Source: an uncultured Flavobacteriaceae bacterium
GTDB lineage: Bacteria > Bacteroidota > Bacteroidia > Flavobacteriales > Flavobacteriaceae
NCBI GenBank assembly: GCA_938010765.1
Contig: CALLVX010000051.1
Coordinates: forward strand, 1 to 62,316
Reading direction: 5' to 3'
DNA length: 62,316 bases
The stretch's first letter is position 1; each line of letters opens with the position of its first letter. Positions 22,481 through 31,786 of the stretch are shown piece by piece. Below the pieces are notes generated by a model. That model made no database searches. It was given only the letters and a program-made list of their open reading frames with translations, and was not told the DNA's origin. The translations under genes and the position numbers were made by a program.

Positions 22481-24187
22481 CTATTTAACAAAACCCTCTG
22501 GGTTCGTATCCCAAAAAACTGGTGTATCGGGAGCGCTCTTCTGATTGAAATTGTTATTACTATCGGTGGCGGTCTGCGAATACCACATTGAGCGAACGAA
22601 GGTTCCTGAATCTTGCAACACAAAACCAGGTGTCACGTTGTCCGGTTGTCCTGTTCTGCGATAGGTGTTATAGGCTTCAATACCATTGCCCCATAAAGCT
22701 ATAAAATATTGCTCTACTATGATACGCAATTTATCAGTTTCGGCTCCGGCATCGTACGCGGTCAATATTTCATTTACATGGTTATCAATTGCAGTTGCAC
22801 TGGGTATAAGCGCACTACCGGCAGCCAAATTGGCCCCGAAGGCGGTAACTGTATTGATAGACCCACGTATACCACTTTCCAAATAGGCTCTTGCATCTCC
22901 GGTGGTATTAATCATAAGTGCAGCTTCTGCCAACATGAAATAGGTGTAAGACGACATCATAAAAGGCGATATTCCAGCACCTGCCAGTCCTTCTGAAGCA
23001 GCAGCTGATCCAGATACGTTTCTGAAAGAATCATCATCGAACGGTCCGCCCACAGGATAAACACCGTGTAAGGTCCTGAATTGATCATCTGGCGGAATAC
23101 CATCGTCATCAAGGTGATTTCTACCCCAATAACCATCAAGTCCGTTGATATTGGGTACGGTACAGTAAGGCTCGTTGGCACTCCACCAAGAGGGGGTAGA
23201 GATTTGTGTGACACATTCCTTGGTTACTACATCTGCCCCTGAGAAATCTGATACCTGTCGATAAAAGTAGTACCGTATTCTTGGGTCTGGTTCACCATAT
23301 TGGTTCGCCATCATGTTCATATAGTAATTGCAATTGTAAAAATCAGCACTTGGTCCTTGCCCGTCATAGTTGGCATCAAAGTAAGGATGCCTGCTGTCCG
23401 GAGCGGCATTGGAAGTACCCCATTGAAATTTAAAATCGTCACTGGCATCCATAATCAATTGGTTTCCGGCAATCAACCCATTTATAACTGAGGTAGATTC
23501 CGCTTCATTTACCAAACGGGTTTGTAAGTATAACTTTAAACGCAAGGTATTGGCGCATTTGATCCATTTGCTTTCATCGCCGCCATAGAATAAATCGTTG
23601 GTGGGCAATACGAGCTCGTCTTTGTTCAGATTCGCAATAGCATCAAGTAACAATTGATCTGCCGCTGCGTATATGGTGGCTCCAGATTCAACATTTGGAT
23701 TTAAAATGCCCTCGCTTCCCCGTAAGGCTTCGGTATACGGTACATCACCAAAGAAATCTACCATAGACATCATGATATAGGCCTCCAAGATTTGACCTAT
23801 AGCGATGTGTGTAAATTGCTCCTTTTCCTCTGCTAACGGGTTCATGGTGCGAATATCTATAAGTGCCCTTGCATATACATTGTTCCACAAACGATCAAAG
23901 TCGGTCGGGTCGTACAAATCTCTATAAGTTGGCCCGAAACCATGCTGTATTCGTACCGGCTCCATTCCGAACTGGCTAAGCCCGTTCTCTGCTCGCCCTT
24001 CTTCTCCTGAGTGAATTTGAGCGGTCATGATCTGAATTTGATTCAGGAAAAAGTCAACACTGGCCTGATTTGGACTTAAATCGTTCGGACTGTCAACCAC
24101 CCTAAGCTCGGTAGTCTCGCAACCTGCCAAGAGCAGTAATGCAAATAGGACCGAACCAAGACCTGTTATTTTAAATGTTTTTCTCAT
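22481..24187 (-). CDS. SusD/RagB-family nutrient-binding lipoprotein
   Basis: SusD proteins cap the SusC channel and bind the nutrient at the cell surface. This one has 568 aa with a lipoprotein signal ending L-L-A-G-C22. Helical TPR-like repeats at about 45-330 surround a variable binding region. Sequence features fit the SusD-like_2 group (L-D-A-I-A-N-L, Y-F-I-A-L-W-G-N-G-I-E-A-Y-N-T-Y-R-R-T). It is 26 bases after susC. No sulfatase, glycoside hydrolase or peptidase gene lies in the operon, so the substrate cannot be inferred. Confidence 0.93.
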   Translation of the reverse strand: MRKTFKITGLGSVLFALLLLAGCETTELRVVDSPNDLSPNQASVDFFLNQIQIMTAQIHSGEEGRAENGLSQFGMEPVRIQHGFGPTYRDLYDPTDFDRLWNNVYARALIDIRTMNPLAEEKEQFTHIAIGQILEAYIMMSMVDFFGDVPYTEALRGSEGILNPNVESGATIYAAADQLLLDAIANLNKDELVLPTNDLFYGGDESKWIKCANTLRLKLYLQTRLVNEAESTSVINGLIAGNQLIMDASDDFKFQWGTSNAAPDSRHPYFDANYDGQGPSADFYNCNYYMNMMANQYGEPDPRIRYYFYRQVSDFSGADVVTKECVTQISTPSWWSANEPYCTVPNINGLDGYWGRNHLDDDGIPPDDQFRTLHGVYPVGGPFDDDSFRNVSGSAAASEGLAGAGISPFMMSSYTYFMLAEAALMINTTGDARAYLESGIRGSINTVTAFGANLAAGSALIPSATAIDNHVNEILTAYDAGAETDKLRIIVEQYFIALWGNGIEAYNTYRRTGQPDNVTPGFVLQDSGTFVRSMWYSQTATDSNNNFNQKSAPDTPVFWDTNPEGFVK

Positions 24188-24213
24188 AATTGTTTTATTT
24201 TATTTCTTAGTGA

Positions 24214-27200
24214 TTAGAAGCTGGCGCGTAAGGTAAACCCAAACCTTCTTGCCGAAGGTCCAGTGATGTAATCGATTCCTTGTCCGTTTCCGACACCAGA
24301 ACTAGATGAGTTGGTATCGTAGTTGATGTTGTCGGGGAAGTTGATGGCCTTAAACCACAAGTTCTGTCCCGAAACGGTAAACGACATGCTTCCAAAAGGT
24401 GTTTTCTTTAACATCTGCTTCGGAACCGAGTATCCCAATGAAGCCTCTTGAAGTCGAATCGTTGTGCCGTCAAAAACACTCAGCTCATTAATATTACCGC
24501 CGAAGAAGGTGTTGAATCCCAGCTCTGTTGAACTGATTGCAACATTGTTCGGATCACCATTGGCAAAAACACCTGGAAGAATGTAGTTCGATTCACGATT
24601 AATTGGGTTATCGGCATCAACTGTACCACGGCCTATCAAAGAAGCCGCCGTAAGTGAGTAAATATCCCCACCATGCCGGTAGTTGATATTGGCCGATAGT
24701 GTAAAGTTCTTATAAGAAATAGACGGTATCAAGGCCGTAGTCCAGTCTGGGTTAGGATCTCCTATTTCAGATAGGGTATTGTCTGCTAAATACCGCCCAT
24801 TCCCACCAACGATGCGATCGCCATCGTCATTCTTTAAGAAGGTAGAACCTAAAAATACACCGAAAGGCCTGCCTTCAACTGCGTAGTTTGCAGCTTCACC
24901 GGCAACGGCAAAGGTCAATAGTATATTATTAGTGCCATCGGCCAAATCGGTTACAATGGTCTCATTGGTAGTAAAATTACCTGCGATATTAAATTTGAAT
25001 CCGTTGTCATTCGATTTAACGATATCCAAATCATAATCGACTTCAACCCCTCGCGACTGTATTTCCCCAATATTCACGAAAGTACTGGTGAAACCTGTTG
25101 AACCATCCAGGGTTTGTTGTGTAATCAAATCCTTTGTAGTTTTTTCGTACAGACTCACATTTAAATTCAAACGGTTGAAAAGGCGCATATCTACACCCAC
25201 TTCTAACTCTCCAATACGTTCTGGTTGTAAATCCCGGTTACCCAAAACATTTGAAACAGTGTTTCCAGAAATTACGTTTCCATTAAGATCTACAAGATTT
25301 CTGGCGCCCAGGGTAAGTACATCTCTAGTATTGAAAGGTGTAGGGAATCCTGCAGAAGATCCATAACCAAAACGCAGCTTTAAATAATCCAGCGCTTTGC
25401 CTTTGAGTCCATCAATAGCTTCCGTGGCGATAAATGAAAGGCTGGCACCTGGATAGAGGATAGAGTTGTTCTCTGTTTCCAAAGTAGACGACCAGTCATT
25501 TCTTGCAACCGCATTTAAATACAGGTAATCTTTGTATCCCAATGTTGCATCTAGGTATATCCCTACAAGGTTTTCTTCAAAATCTTGATTAATCTTCACT
25601 CCTGAAAAGGAGTTGATTGCAGAAGGTGTGGTGAAATTGAAATGCTCTAGAACACCAAAAACCAATTGTCCTTGACTTTCCAATCCGTCCCTAGAAAAAG
25701 TATCACGTCTACTATTCAAACCAAAGGTAGCTTTGAGGTTCAAGTTGTCAGAAAGATCACGATCTGCGCTTAAAATTAAATCATGGTTAGAGATACTATT
25801 TCTGGCAACGGTAGTTCTTAGGATACCTAAGACCGGACCATCCACTCCACCTTTGTTCTGCCCATAAGAGTTAAGTTCCGTATAGGTATCTAGTCCATAC
25901 TTATAGGATAGGTTCATCCAGTCATTGATCTCATAACTAAGCGACATATTACCTATAAATCGGTCAGTGCTTTGACTGGTTTTTGAATTAGCAACCGTCC
26001 AGTATGGGTTTTGGATATCATTTCCTGCTCTGTAGTAGACACTTCGACCATCCGCTGCTTGAAAAGGAAGGTTGGTAAGATCCACACTACGCGGCGTATA
26101 CAGAATGTCACCAAAAATAGCACCTCCACTAAAGGCTGCACCACTGCCGGTACTCACCGCATTTGGTGGTGATCTAAAACCGGTTCTTGAGAAGTTGAAA
26201 ACACCTCCCACAGTAAGCTTGTTTGATAATTGTGCATTACCACCAAGGCTAAAGTTATTTCGAATAAGATCATTGCCAGGTGTAAACCCGATATCTTCAG
26301 TACGCCCGTAGTTGGCATTAAAGCTTACCTTTTCAGAACCACCTCGCAAATTCACAGAGGTACTGTATACGTATCCAGTTCTAAAAAACTCTTCTACACC
26401 ATTATAAGGCTTGTACGGATAAGGGTCATCTAAAAGATCTTCAAAACCCGCCACGAGGGTAGGATCTCCGATAAAATTGTGCGGATGTCTTAAAATTGCA
26501 ACGCCGCCGGCACCATTTTCTTGAAACTGTCCTGCGTTGGCGATACCGTCATTATCGGTTCTGTCGAACCGAGGTCCCCAATTACTAAAGAAGTATCCAA
26601 ACCCTTGGTGAAAACCACCTCCGTAATTATCTTGATAATTGGGAAGAATCGGTTTCGATTGAAATACTGATTGGGTGATGCTTACTTCGGTTTTGCTTGG
26701 AGCTTCACCGGTACTTGATCCCTTAGTAGTAATAAGTATTACCCCATTTCTACCTCGGTTACCATATAATACGGTAGCACTTAATCCCTTTAGAACACTA
26801 ACGCTTTTAATCGCATTAGGATCAAGATCTAAAAAACGGCTTGATTCGGTATTCCCATCAAGAAAGTTAGATTGGGTATTGGTGCCGCTATCGAAGGGAA
26901 TTCCGTCTACAATAAACAAAGGTTGGTTCGACTGTGTGGCCGAAGAAAACCCACGAATGATAATGTTGGTTCCCGAACCTGATAGTCCGTTATTGGCCGT
27001 GATGTTTACCCCAGCGACCTTACCGCTAAGTACCCTGGCAATATCGGCCTCTGGCCTTGCCTCCACCAAATCCGATTCAACGGTGGTGACCGCATATCCC
27101 AGCGATCTCTTTTCTCGGACAATTCCGACAGCTGTGACCACTACTTCTTCTAGGGCCTGTGAATCTTCTTCCATTTGAACATTCATCTGGTTGCTGGTAC

Positions 27201-27453
27201 CCACCGTTACTTCGGTGGTTTTTTGTCCTAAATAGGAAAAGACCAATACTTGGCCTTCAGAAACTTGAATGGAGTAGTTACCATCAAAGTCGGTTTGAAT
27301 ACCGTTTGTAGTGTTCTTTACTAAAATGTTTACCCCCGGCAATGGTATACCGGCCTGATCTGTGACCGTACCGGATACTGTTTTTTCTTGTGCAAATGCC
27401 ATTGAAACTCCTAGGAGAAGCAACATACACAACCAATTGCATTTTTTTTTCAT
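24214..27453 (-). CDS. SusC/RagA-family TonB-linked outer-membrane receptor
   Basis: An outer-membrane TonB-dependent channel that imports the ligand held by SusD. The 1079 aa comprise a signal peptide (1-21, ending F-A-Q), a carboxypeptidase-regulatory-like domain (about 25-95, V-S-G-T-V-T-D-Q-A-G-I-P-L-P-G-V-N), a plug (about 115-230, with the R-G-F-S-S-A-T-Q-S motif) and a beta-barrel to a C-terminal R-R-F-G-F-T-L-R-A-S-F. It is a complete length for the family. It heads a susC-susD-lipoprotein operon. The long leader contains a 10-bp inverted repeat (27479-27541). Confidence 0.96.
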   Translation of the reverse strand: MKKKCNWLCMLLLLGVSMAFAQEKTVSGTVTDQAGIPLPGVNILVKNTTNGIQTDFDGNYSIQVSEGQVLVFSYLGQKTTEVTVGTSNQMNVQMEEDSQALEEVVVTAVGIVREKRSLGYAVTTVESDLVEARPEADIARVLSGKVAGVNITANNGLSGSGTNIIIRGFSSATQSNQPLFIVDGIPFDSGTNTQSNFLDGNTESSRFLDLDPNAIKSVSVLKGLSATVLYGNRGRNGVILITTKGSSTGEAPSKTEVSITQSVFQSKPILPNYQDNYGGGFHQGFGYFFSNWGPRFDRTDNDGIANAGQFQENGAGGVAILRHPHNFIGDPTLVAGFEDLLDDPYPYKPYNGVEEFFRTGYVYSTSVNLRGGSEKVSFNANYGRTEDIGFTPGNDLIRNNFSLGGNAQLSNKLTVGGVFNFSRTGFRSPPNAVSTGSGAAFSGGAIFGDILYTPRSVDLTNLPFQAADGRSVYYRAGNDIQNPYWTVANSKTSQSTDRFIGNMSLSYEINDWMNLSYKYGLDTYTELNSYGQNKGGVDGPVLGILRTTVARNSISNHDLILSADRDLSDNLNLKATFGLNSRRDTFSRDGLESQGQLVFGVLEHFNFTTPSAINSFSGVKINQDFEENLVGIYLDATLGYKDYLYLNAVARNDWSSTLETENNSILYPGASLSFIATEAIDGLKGKALDYLKLRFGYGSSAGFPTPFNTRDVLTLGARNLVDLNGNVISGNTVSNVLGNRDLQPERIGELEVGVDMRLFNRLNLNVSLYEKTTKDLITQQTLDGSTGFTSTFVNIGEIQSRGVEVDYDLDIVKSNDNGFKFNIAGNFTTNETIVTDLADGTNNILLTFAVAGEAANYAVEGRPFGVFLGSTFLKNDDGDRIVGGNGRYLADNTLSEIGDPNPDWTTALIPSISYKNFTLSANINYRHGGDIYSLTAASLIGRGTVDADNPINRESNYILPGVFANGDPNNVAISSTELGFNTFFGGNINELSVFDGTTIRLQEASLGYSVPKQMLKKTPFGSMSFTVSGQNLWFKAINFPDNINYDTNSSSSGVGNGQGIDYITGPSARRFGFTLRASF

Positions 27454-27478
27454 ACGTTAAAATTTTAATAAGTTAGTT

Positions 27479-27541
27479 TTGAACGAACAATTGTCTCTAT
27501 GTGAAGCAGCGTCCTAAAAACGAACAGCAAGGTTCGTTCAA
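27479..27541 (-). promoter_or_regulatory. Inverted repeat in the susC leader
   Basis: TTGAACGAAC (27479-27488) is the perfect complement of GTTCGTTCAA (27532-27541). The 43-base interval could form a hairpin in the susC leader RNA, or the arms could be protein sites. Confidence 0.5.
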
Positions 27542-27678
27542 CGACATACCCGAGTAACAAATTGAAGATTGATTTTGTAAACTTTTAGAGTAAGTTATCC
27601 TTTAGAGCTATCTTAACATTTTAACTAGTCATTCACATCAAAGTAACAGTCTCTTAACATTTTATAAGGAAATCCTTA

Positions 27679-27688
27679 TAAACGTTTA
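27679..27688. promoter_or_regulatory. Dyad TAAACGTTTA upstream of susC
   Basis: A perfect 10-bp palindrome, 226 bases upstream of the susC start. Related copies are AAACGTTTA at 28152 and TAAACATTTA at 28186. The central CG dyad resembles LacI-type operators, but the regulator here is AraC-like. Confidence 0.4.
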
Positions 27689-28025
27689 CCCCTCCGATGA
27701 TTCTTTACTTCTATTTTACACTTTTATGTTAAAGCGCATACATGCACCTAACAACCTGCTATTTTGATTCACGCTTTTTTTTGATTCCCAAGTTATGCCC
27801 TGTGACTATTTCAAGTTTTTTTGGCTTGTACCTAGTATTTGAGCACGATTTTTATGGGCGAGCCAAATGGTAATGGACTTGCTATTCCATGGCAGAAGAA
27901 TATCGTTACAAGCTGTTTTAAGGTGCGGCAGCGCTAATAATGAGCGCCTGCTTGCCCGATTCACTTTTTAAAAGGCTTATGAATGTGCGATAAGAGGTAT
28001 TGGTAAGGAAGGAGGAAATGTAAAA

Positions 28026-28124
28026 TGCAACCCTGAGTTGTATTGATAGCTAATTCAAATAATTACTCTAAAAAATGAGACAGAAGAATATTTTTCAGAA
28101 GTAAGACCTCAGGGCTGCTGCCTT
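28026..28124 (+). repeat. Imperfect repeat R2
   Basis: Same-strand partner of 21458-21543, with 14 exact bases (CTAATTCAAATAAT) and several shorter shared blocks. It lies at the far side of the SusCD operon. Confidence 0.5.
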
Positions 28125-28223
28125 TTACATTAGTTGTTACTACTTCAAAGAAAACGTTTAAACCACCTTTTAAGGGCAAAGCCTATAAACATTTACCTTT
28201 TCCGATGAACATTTACGTGTATT

Positions 28224-29753
28224 TTACATCAATTGCAAACGGGAACGCTGAAATTGGCTTGGGGTGAGCTGGGTATCTTTTTTAAATGCTTTATTGAACG
28301 TAACCTTATTATTAAAACCTACCTCGTAGGCGACGTCAATAATGTTAAGACTCTTTTTCCTGTCCTGTTCTAAAATATACTTTGCTTCTTCGATGCGATA
28401 GCGGTTGACCAGTTCATGGAAATTCATTTTAAATTGCTCATTGATTACCTGCGAAGCATTGTGTCTTGTAGTATTTAGCTTTTCTGCCAACGATTCTAGG
28501 CTAATGTCATTTTGCTTATATATTTTTTCATCATCGAACAAACGTTTTAGATTTTCCCTAAGCTCCTGGGAAAGACTCTTGGTAAGCCCCGATTTTTCAT
28601 ATTTAAAGAACAAATGATTTTCAAAGGAATAGAGGCCGCTGAAAACGCTCGGTTGAACACTTGCCGAAAAGCCTAGGAACAAGACCATCAACGACATGGA
28701 GACTATTGGCAGATGGTAAAAGAAACCTGATCCTATATGATTGCTAATAAGTACACCATATAAACCATAGGTGGCAATATAGGCGACATGGATAAAGAAA
28801 ATATTTCGTTGCCATTTTTTATTTACGGTGCTCAGATCTTTGTGTTGTTTGGCGCTTACATATAATTTATGAATTAAGTAACCATAGATAACTAGCGAGG
28901 CGAATTTCAAAACAACAATCAATGACATATAAGTAGAATCACTTGGGTTAAGACCTCCGCTAACCCGATTGAGCATTAACACCATCTTTCCGTCGGAAGA
29001 TAATAGGTATAAAGGGGCTAGATAAACAAGTAATCCCAAGGTTGGTAACAGATGTAGTAGGTCTTTCTTTTTGAAAGAGTACTGCTGGGTAATACGTTTA
29101 AAGTAAAAATATAAAAGTGGCCCATAGGCGAATGAGAATACCGTCGACATTAAATAGGAATGAGGAAACTCATATTGATAGTTGGTGATATTTAAGCAGA
29201 TGTGTAGGATAAAAAAGGAGTGAATAAAAATAAACCCGCTGATCAAAACTTTGGCAACACCATCAATTTTCTTTTTGAAGTGGAGAATGATTGCAATGTA
29301 AAAACCGATCAATGCCACATACAGGTACATAAAGGACCAAATGGTGAAAGTAGGAGTGTATTTCTCTTGAAGCGCAACAAAAGGCTCGCTGTTTCGAATG
29401 GTATCGAAGCCGCTATCCATTAAAATATTGGTGTTGAACACTGTTAAAAGCGATTCCTCAAGATAATTTACCGATTCGGAGGCGTGTGATCGGGCCGCAT
29501 GGCTCAATGCCAGTTTTTTAAATAAATGCGCCGAAGGTTTTTGGTTTTTTTTCGCCAAATTGGTATAGGCAACAATAGCCTGGTCATACTTACCTTGTAT
29601 GTAGAGTTCGTTTGCCTGTTTCAGTAAATCCGGTTCATTTTCGAATGTAGGATTAATGAAATAATAATTCTCCGCAACGTCTATCGGGGGGGTAGAGTAT
29701 AGATAAATTGAAGAGAACAGCAGTAATAAGAGTTGTAGCCCTATCTGTCTCAT
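28224..29753 (-). CDS. Membrane-bound AraC-family transcriptional regulator
   Basis: A 509-aa regulator. Signal or first membrane segment about 1-20; a TPR-like helical region with A-N-E-L-Y-I-Q-G-K-Y-D-Q-A-I at about 45-125; seven hydrophobic segments at about 135-375; and a C-terminal AraC helix-turn-helix of about 100 aa, ending Y-E-V-G-F-N-N-K-V-T-F-N-K-A-F-K. The DNA-binding domain is thus tethered to the membrane, a design seen in Bacteroidota sensors. It is transcribed toward the SusCD operon, and its 3' end is 770 bases from susC. It is the obvious candidate regulator of that locus, although proof is absent. Confidence 0.85.
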   Translation of the reverse strand: MRQIGLQLLLLLFSSIYLYSTPPIDVAENYYFINPTFENEPDLLKQANELYIQGKYDQAIVAYTNLAKKNQKPSAHLFKKLALSHAARSHASESVNYLEESLLTVFNTNILMDSGFDTIRNSEPFVALQEKYTPTFTIWSFMYLYVALIGFYIAIILHFKKKIDGVAKVLISGFIFIHSFFILHICLNITNYQYEFPHSYLMSTVFSFAYGPLLYFYFKRITQQYSFKKKDLLHLLPTLGLLVYLAPLYLLSSDGKMVLMLNRVSGGLNPSDSTYMSLIVVLKFASLVIYGYLIHKLYVSAKQHKDLSTVNKKWQRNIFFIHVAYIATYGLYGVLISNHIGSGFFYHLPIVSMSLMVLFLGFSASVQPSVFSGLYSFENHLFFKYEKSGLTKSLSQELRENLKRLFDDEKIYKQNDISLESLAEKLNTTRHNASQVINEQFKMNFHELVNRYRIEEAKYILEQDRKKSLNIIDVAYEVGFNNKVTFNKAFKKDTQLTPSQFQRSRLQLM

Positions 29754-30114
29754 GGATGTGATGATTGATGATTGATTGATGATGGATTAGCACACTTGAA
29801 ATTAGTTAAACTTTCACAATTAACATCAAAAAAACTCCTAAAATAGTAAGTCCCGATAAGAAGTTACCTTTTTTTAACAGGACAGAGGAGTATTGATTAT
29901 CAACAAGATACTAAAAAGGGCATAAAAAAACCGGTGCTCCCACCGGTTTTAACTAACTAACTCAAAAAATTACTAACTCAAATATAGTAGGTAAATTTCC
30001 TTCAAAACTTCATAGGAAAGTAAAACTCGTTTTATCAAATGATTACGCTTGTGTCTTTAAGACACTTAACGCGAGCATTGTTCATTTATTGTGGTCGAAC
30101 GCATTTTTTTAATA
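29754..30114. other. Intergenic region with GATT-rich repeats and terminator
   Basis: No gene is visible. Short iterated GATGATT/GATTGAT units at about 29757-29785 and CTAACTAACTC/TTACTAACTC blocks at 29952-29980 resemble the R1/R2 repeats. A terminator lies at 29927-29950. Confidence 0.5.
29927..29950 (-). terminator. Terminator after the DUF4197 gene
   Basis: AAAACCGGTG (29927-29936) pairs with CACCGGTTTT (29941-29950) around CTCC. On the minus strand the stem runs into a T-tract. It lies downstream of the purU-DUF4197 pair. Confidence 0.75.
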
Positions 30115-30822
30115 CTAATCCTGTAGTACAAAAACCTTTCGTAACAGGTCTGTAGTTCTAGACGAAACCTTGGTTCGGATTTCCTTTTCTTCTACGGCGA
30201 TCATGGTATAAACACCATCAAGCGCTTCTTGGGTAACATACTCGGTCAAATCGGGATTTACTTTTTTGGTCAAGGGTATGCTGTTGTAACGATTTATAAG
30301 ATTGCTCCAAATTTTATCGGCACCTACCTTATCGAAAGAGCTTTGAATAACTGGTTTAAATTTATTGTAAAGCGCTTTATTGGTGGCATTGTTCAAGTAT
30401 TGCGTAGCTGCATTGTCCGAGCCCAGGAGGATGTTTTTCGCATCGGCAAAAGTGATGCCCTTCACCGCATCGACAAAAATTGGAGTGGCCTCTCCGACGG
30501 CATCTTCTGCAGCTCTGTTCAAAACTTTCAAGCCTTCGTCGGCCAAATTAGAAAGCCCAATATCTCTTAAGGTTTTATCTACTTTTTTCAATTCTTCCGG
30601 CAGTAGTATCTTGACCAGTTCATTTTTAAAGAACCCATCGGCCTGCGTAAGTTTACTGACCTGTTTATCGATTCCCTTGTTAAGAGCCTCTCTTAGGCCG
30701 CCTGCTATTTCTGCATTTCCAATACTTTGTGTTCCCTGTGGAAGCTGATTAACGACCTGTTGGAGTTCCCCACAAGCAACAAATTGAAAAATGAGCGCAA
30801 ACATAATCACTTTTTTATACAT
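30115..30822 (-). CDS. DUF4197 lipoprotein
   Basis: A 235-aa exported protein. The signal ends Q-F-V-A-C17. The mature helical part, including G-L-R-E-A-L-N-K-G and L-P-E-E-L-K-K-V and ending with a conserved Y-T-M-I-A-V-E-E-K-E-I-R, fits DUF4197, a family of unknown role. It lies 16 bases after purU on the same strand and is probably cotranscribed, without an obvious functional tie. Confidence 0.82.
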   Translation of the reverse strand: MYKKVIMFALIFQFVACGELQQVVNQLPQGTQSIGNAEIAGGLREALNKGIDKQVSKLTQADGFFKNELVKILLPEELKKVDKTLRDIGLSNLADEGLKVLNRAAEDAVGEATPIFVDAVKGITFADAKNILLGSDNAATQYLNNATNKALYNKFKPVIQSSFDKVGADKIWSNLINRYNSIPLTKKVNPDLTEYVTQEALDGVYTMIAVEEKEIRTKVSSRTTDLLRKVFVLQD

Positions 30823-30838
30823 AGGTTTTGATTTAAGG

Positions 30839-31690
30839 TTAGGAAAAAATTACTGTTTTATTATTATAAACTATTGTTTTTCGTTGCACATGAAGCCTAA
30901 CGGCGCGAGACAAAACAATTTTTTCAAGGTCTCGGCCTTTTGCGATAAAATCGGATATACTGTGCGAATGCGATACGGTCGTAACATCTTGCTCTATTAT
31001 AGGACCCGCATCGAGCTCTTTGGTCACATAATGACTGGTGGCCCCAATGATCTTTACTCCTCTTTCAAAAGCTGCATGATATGGTTTAGCCCCTGCAAAT
31101 GCTGGTAAAAATGAATGATGAATGTTGATAATCTTATTTAAATAATTACCAATAAGCGTACTGCTAACAATTTGCATGTAGCGCGCAAGTACTATGAAAT
31201 CTACTTTTTGATCTCGCAATAACCGAAGTTGTTTTTCTTCTGCCTTGGCTTTTGTTTCCTTGGTCACCGGTACATGATGAAACGGGATATTAAATTGTTC
31301 CGCAATAGGTGCCAGAGCAGCATGGTTACTGAGGATAAAAGGTATGGTAACCTGCAACTCACCTGCATGATACCTGCTTAATAGGTCATATAAACAATGA
31401 TTATATTTTGACACGAAAATAGCCATTCGAGGTTTGTCCCCGTTCTGATATACCTGCCATTTCATGGCGTAGGGTGATGCGATCTCTTTTTCAAAACTTT
31501 TTCGAAACTGTTCAAGTTCGTATTCTTGTGAATCAAAATCACTCTCTAAGCGCATAAAAAAAACATCGGCCTCTTGATCAACATGCTGATCTAGGTAAAC
31601 AACGTTACCTCCCTTCTCCTGAATAAAACCGGTTACGGCGTGAACAATTCCTGGTTGGTCGGGACAGTGAATGAGTATAGTGGTTTTCAA
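30839..31690 (-). CDS. purU: Formyltetrahydrofolate deformylase
   Basis: Hydrolyses 10-formyl-THF to formate and THF; in E. coli this supplies formate for PurT. The 283-aa protein has an N-terminal ACT domain (about 1-80, D-Q-P-G-I-V-H-A-V) and a C-terminal formyltransferase-like domain. The latter has I-N-I-H-H-S-F-L-P-A-F (about 198-208, catalytic Asn and His) and D-A-G-P-I-I-E-Q-D (about 243-251, catalytic Asp). Length and motifs are complete. It precedes the DUF4197 gene. Confidence 0.95.
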   Translation of the reverse strand: MKTTILIHCPDQPGIVHAVTGFIQEKGGNVVYLDQHVDQEADVFFMRLESDFDSQEYELEQFRKSFEKEIASPYAMKWQVYQNGDKPRMAIFVSKYNHCLYDLLSRYHAGELQVTIPFILSNHAALAPIAEQFNIPFHHVPVTKETKAKAEEKQLRLLRDQKVDFIVLARYMQIVSSTLIGNYLNKIINIHHSFLPAFAGAKPYHAAFERGVKIIGATSHYVTKELDAGPIIEQDVTTVSHSHSISDFIAKGRDLEKIVLSRAVRLHVQRKTIVYNNKTVIFS

Positions 31691-31786
31691 GCGCTAAGGT
31701 TTTAAAGCTCAAAATTAGCGCATAAAAGTAATTTTGACAGAAAATACAGAGGTTTTTTTGCGAAAAAAAGAAATTCTTACAACAAC

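Larger units (their letters stand above)
27454..28223. other. Long regulatory intergenic region upstream of susC
   Basis: A 770-base gap with no convincing gene. It holds an inverted repeat next to susC, a dyad TAAACGTTTA at 27679, a second version TAAACATTTA at 28186, an imperfect direct repeat (27674-27721 and 28181-28229) and the R2 repeat (28026-28124). Its length suits control by the upstream regulator gene. Confidence 0.6.

Noticed and set aside
26675..27178. A 167-aa plus-strand frame inside susC
   Set aside because: It is the antisense shadow of the SusC plug region; no family sequence or promoter.
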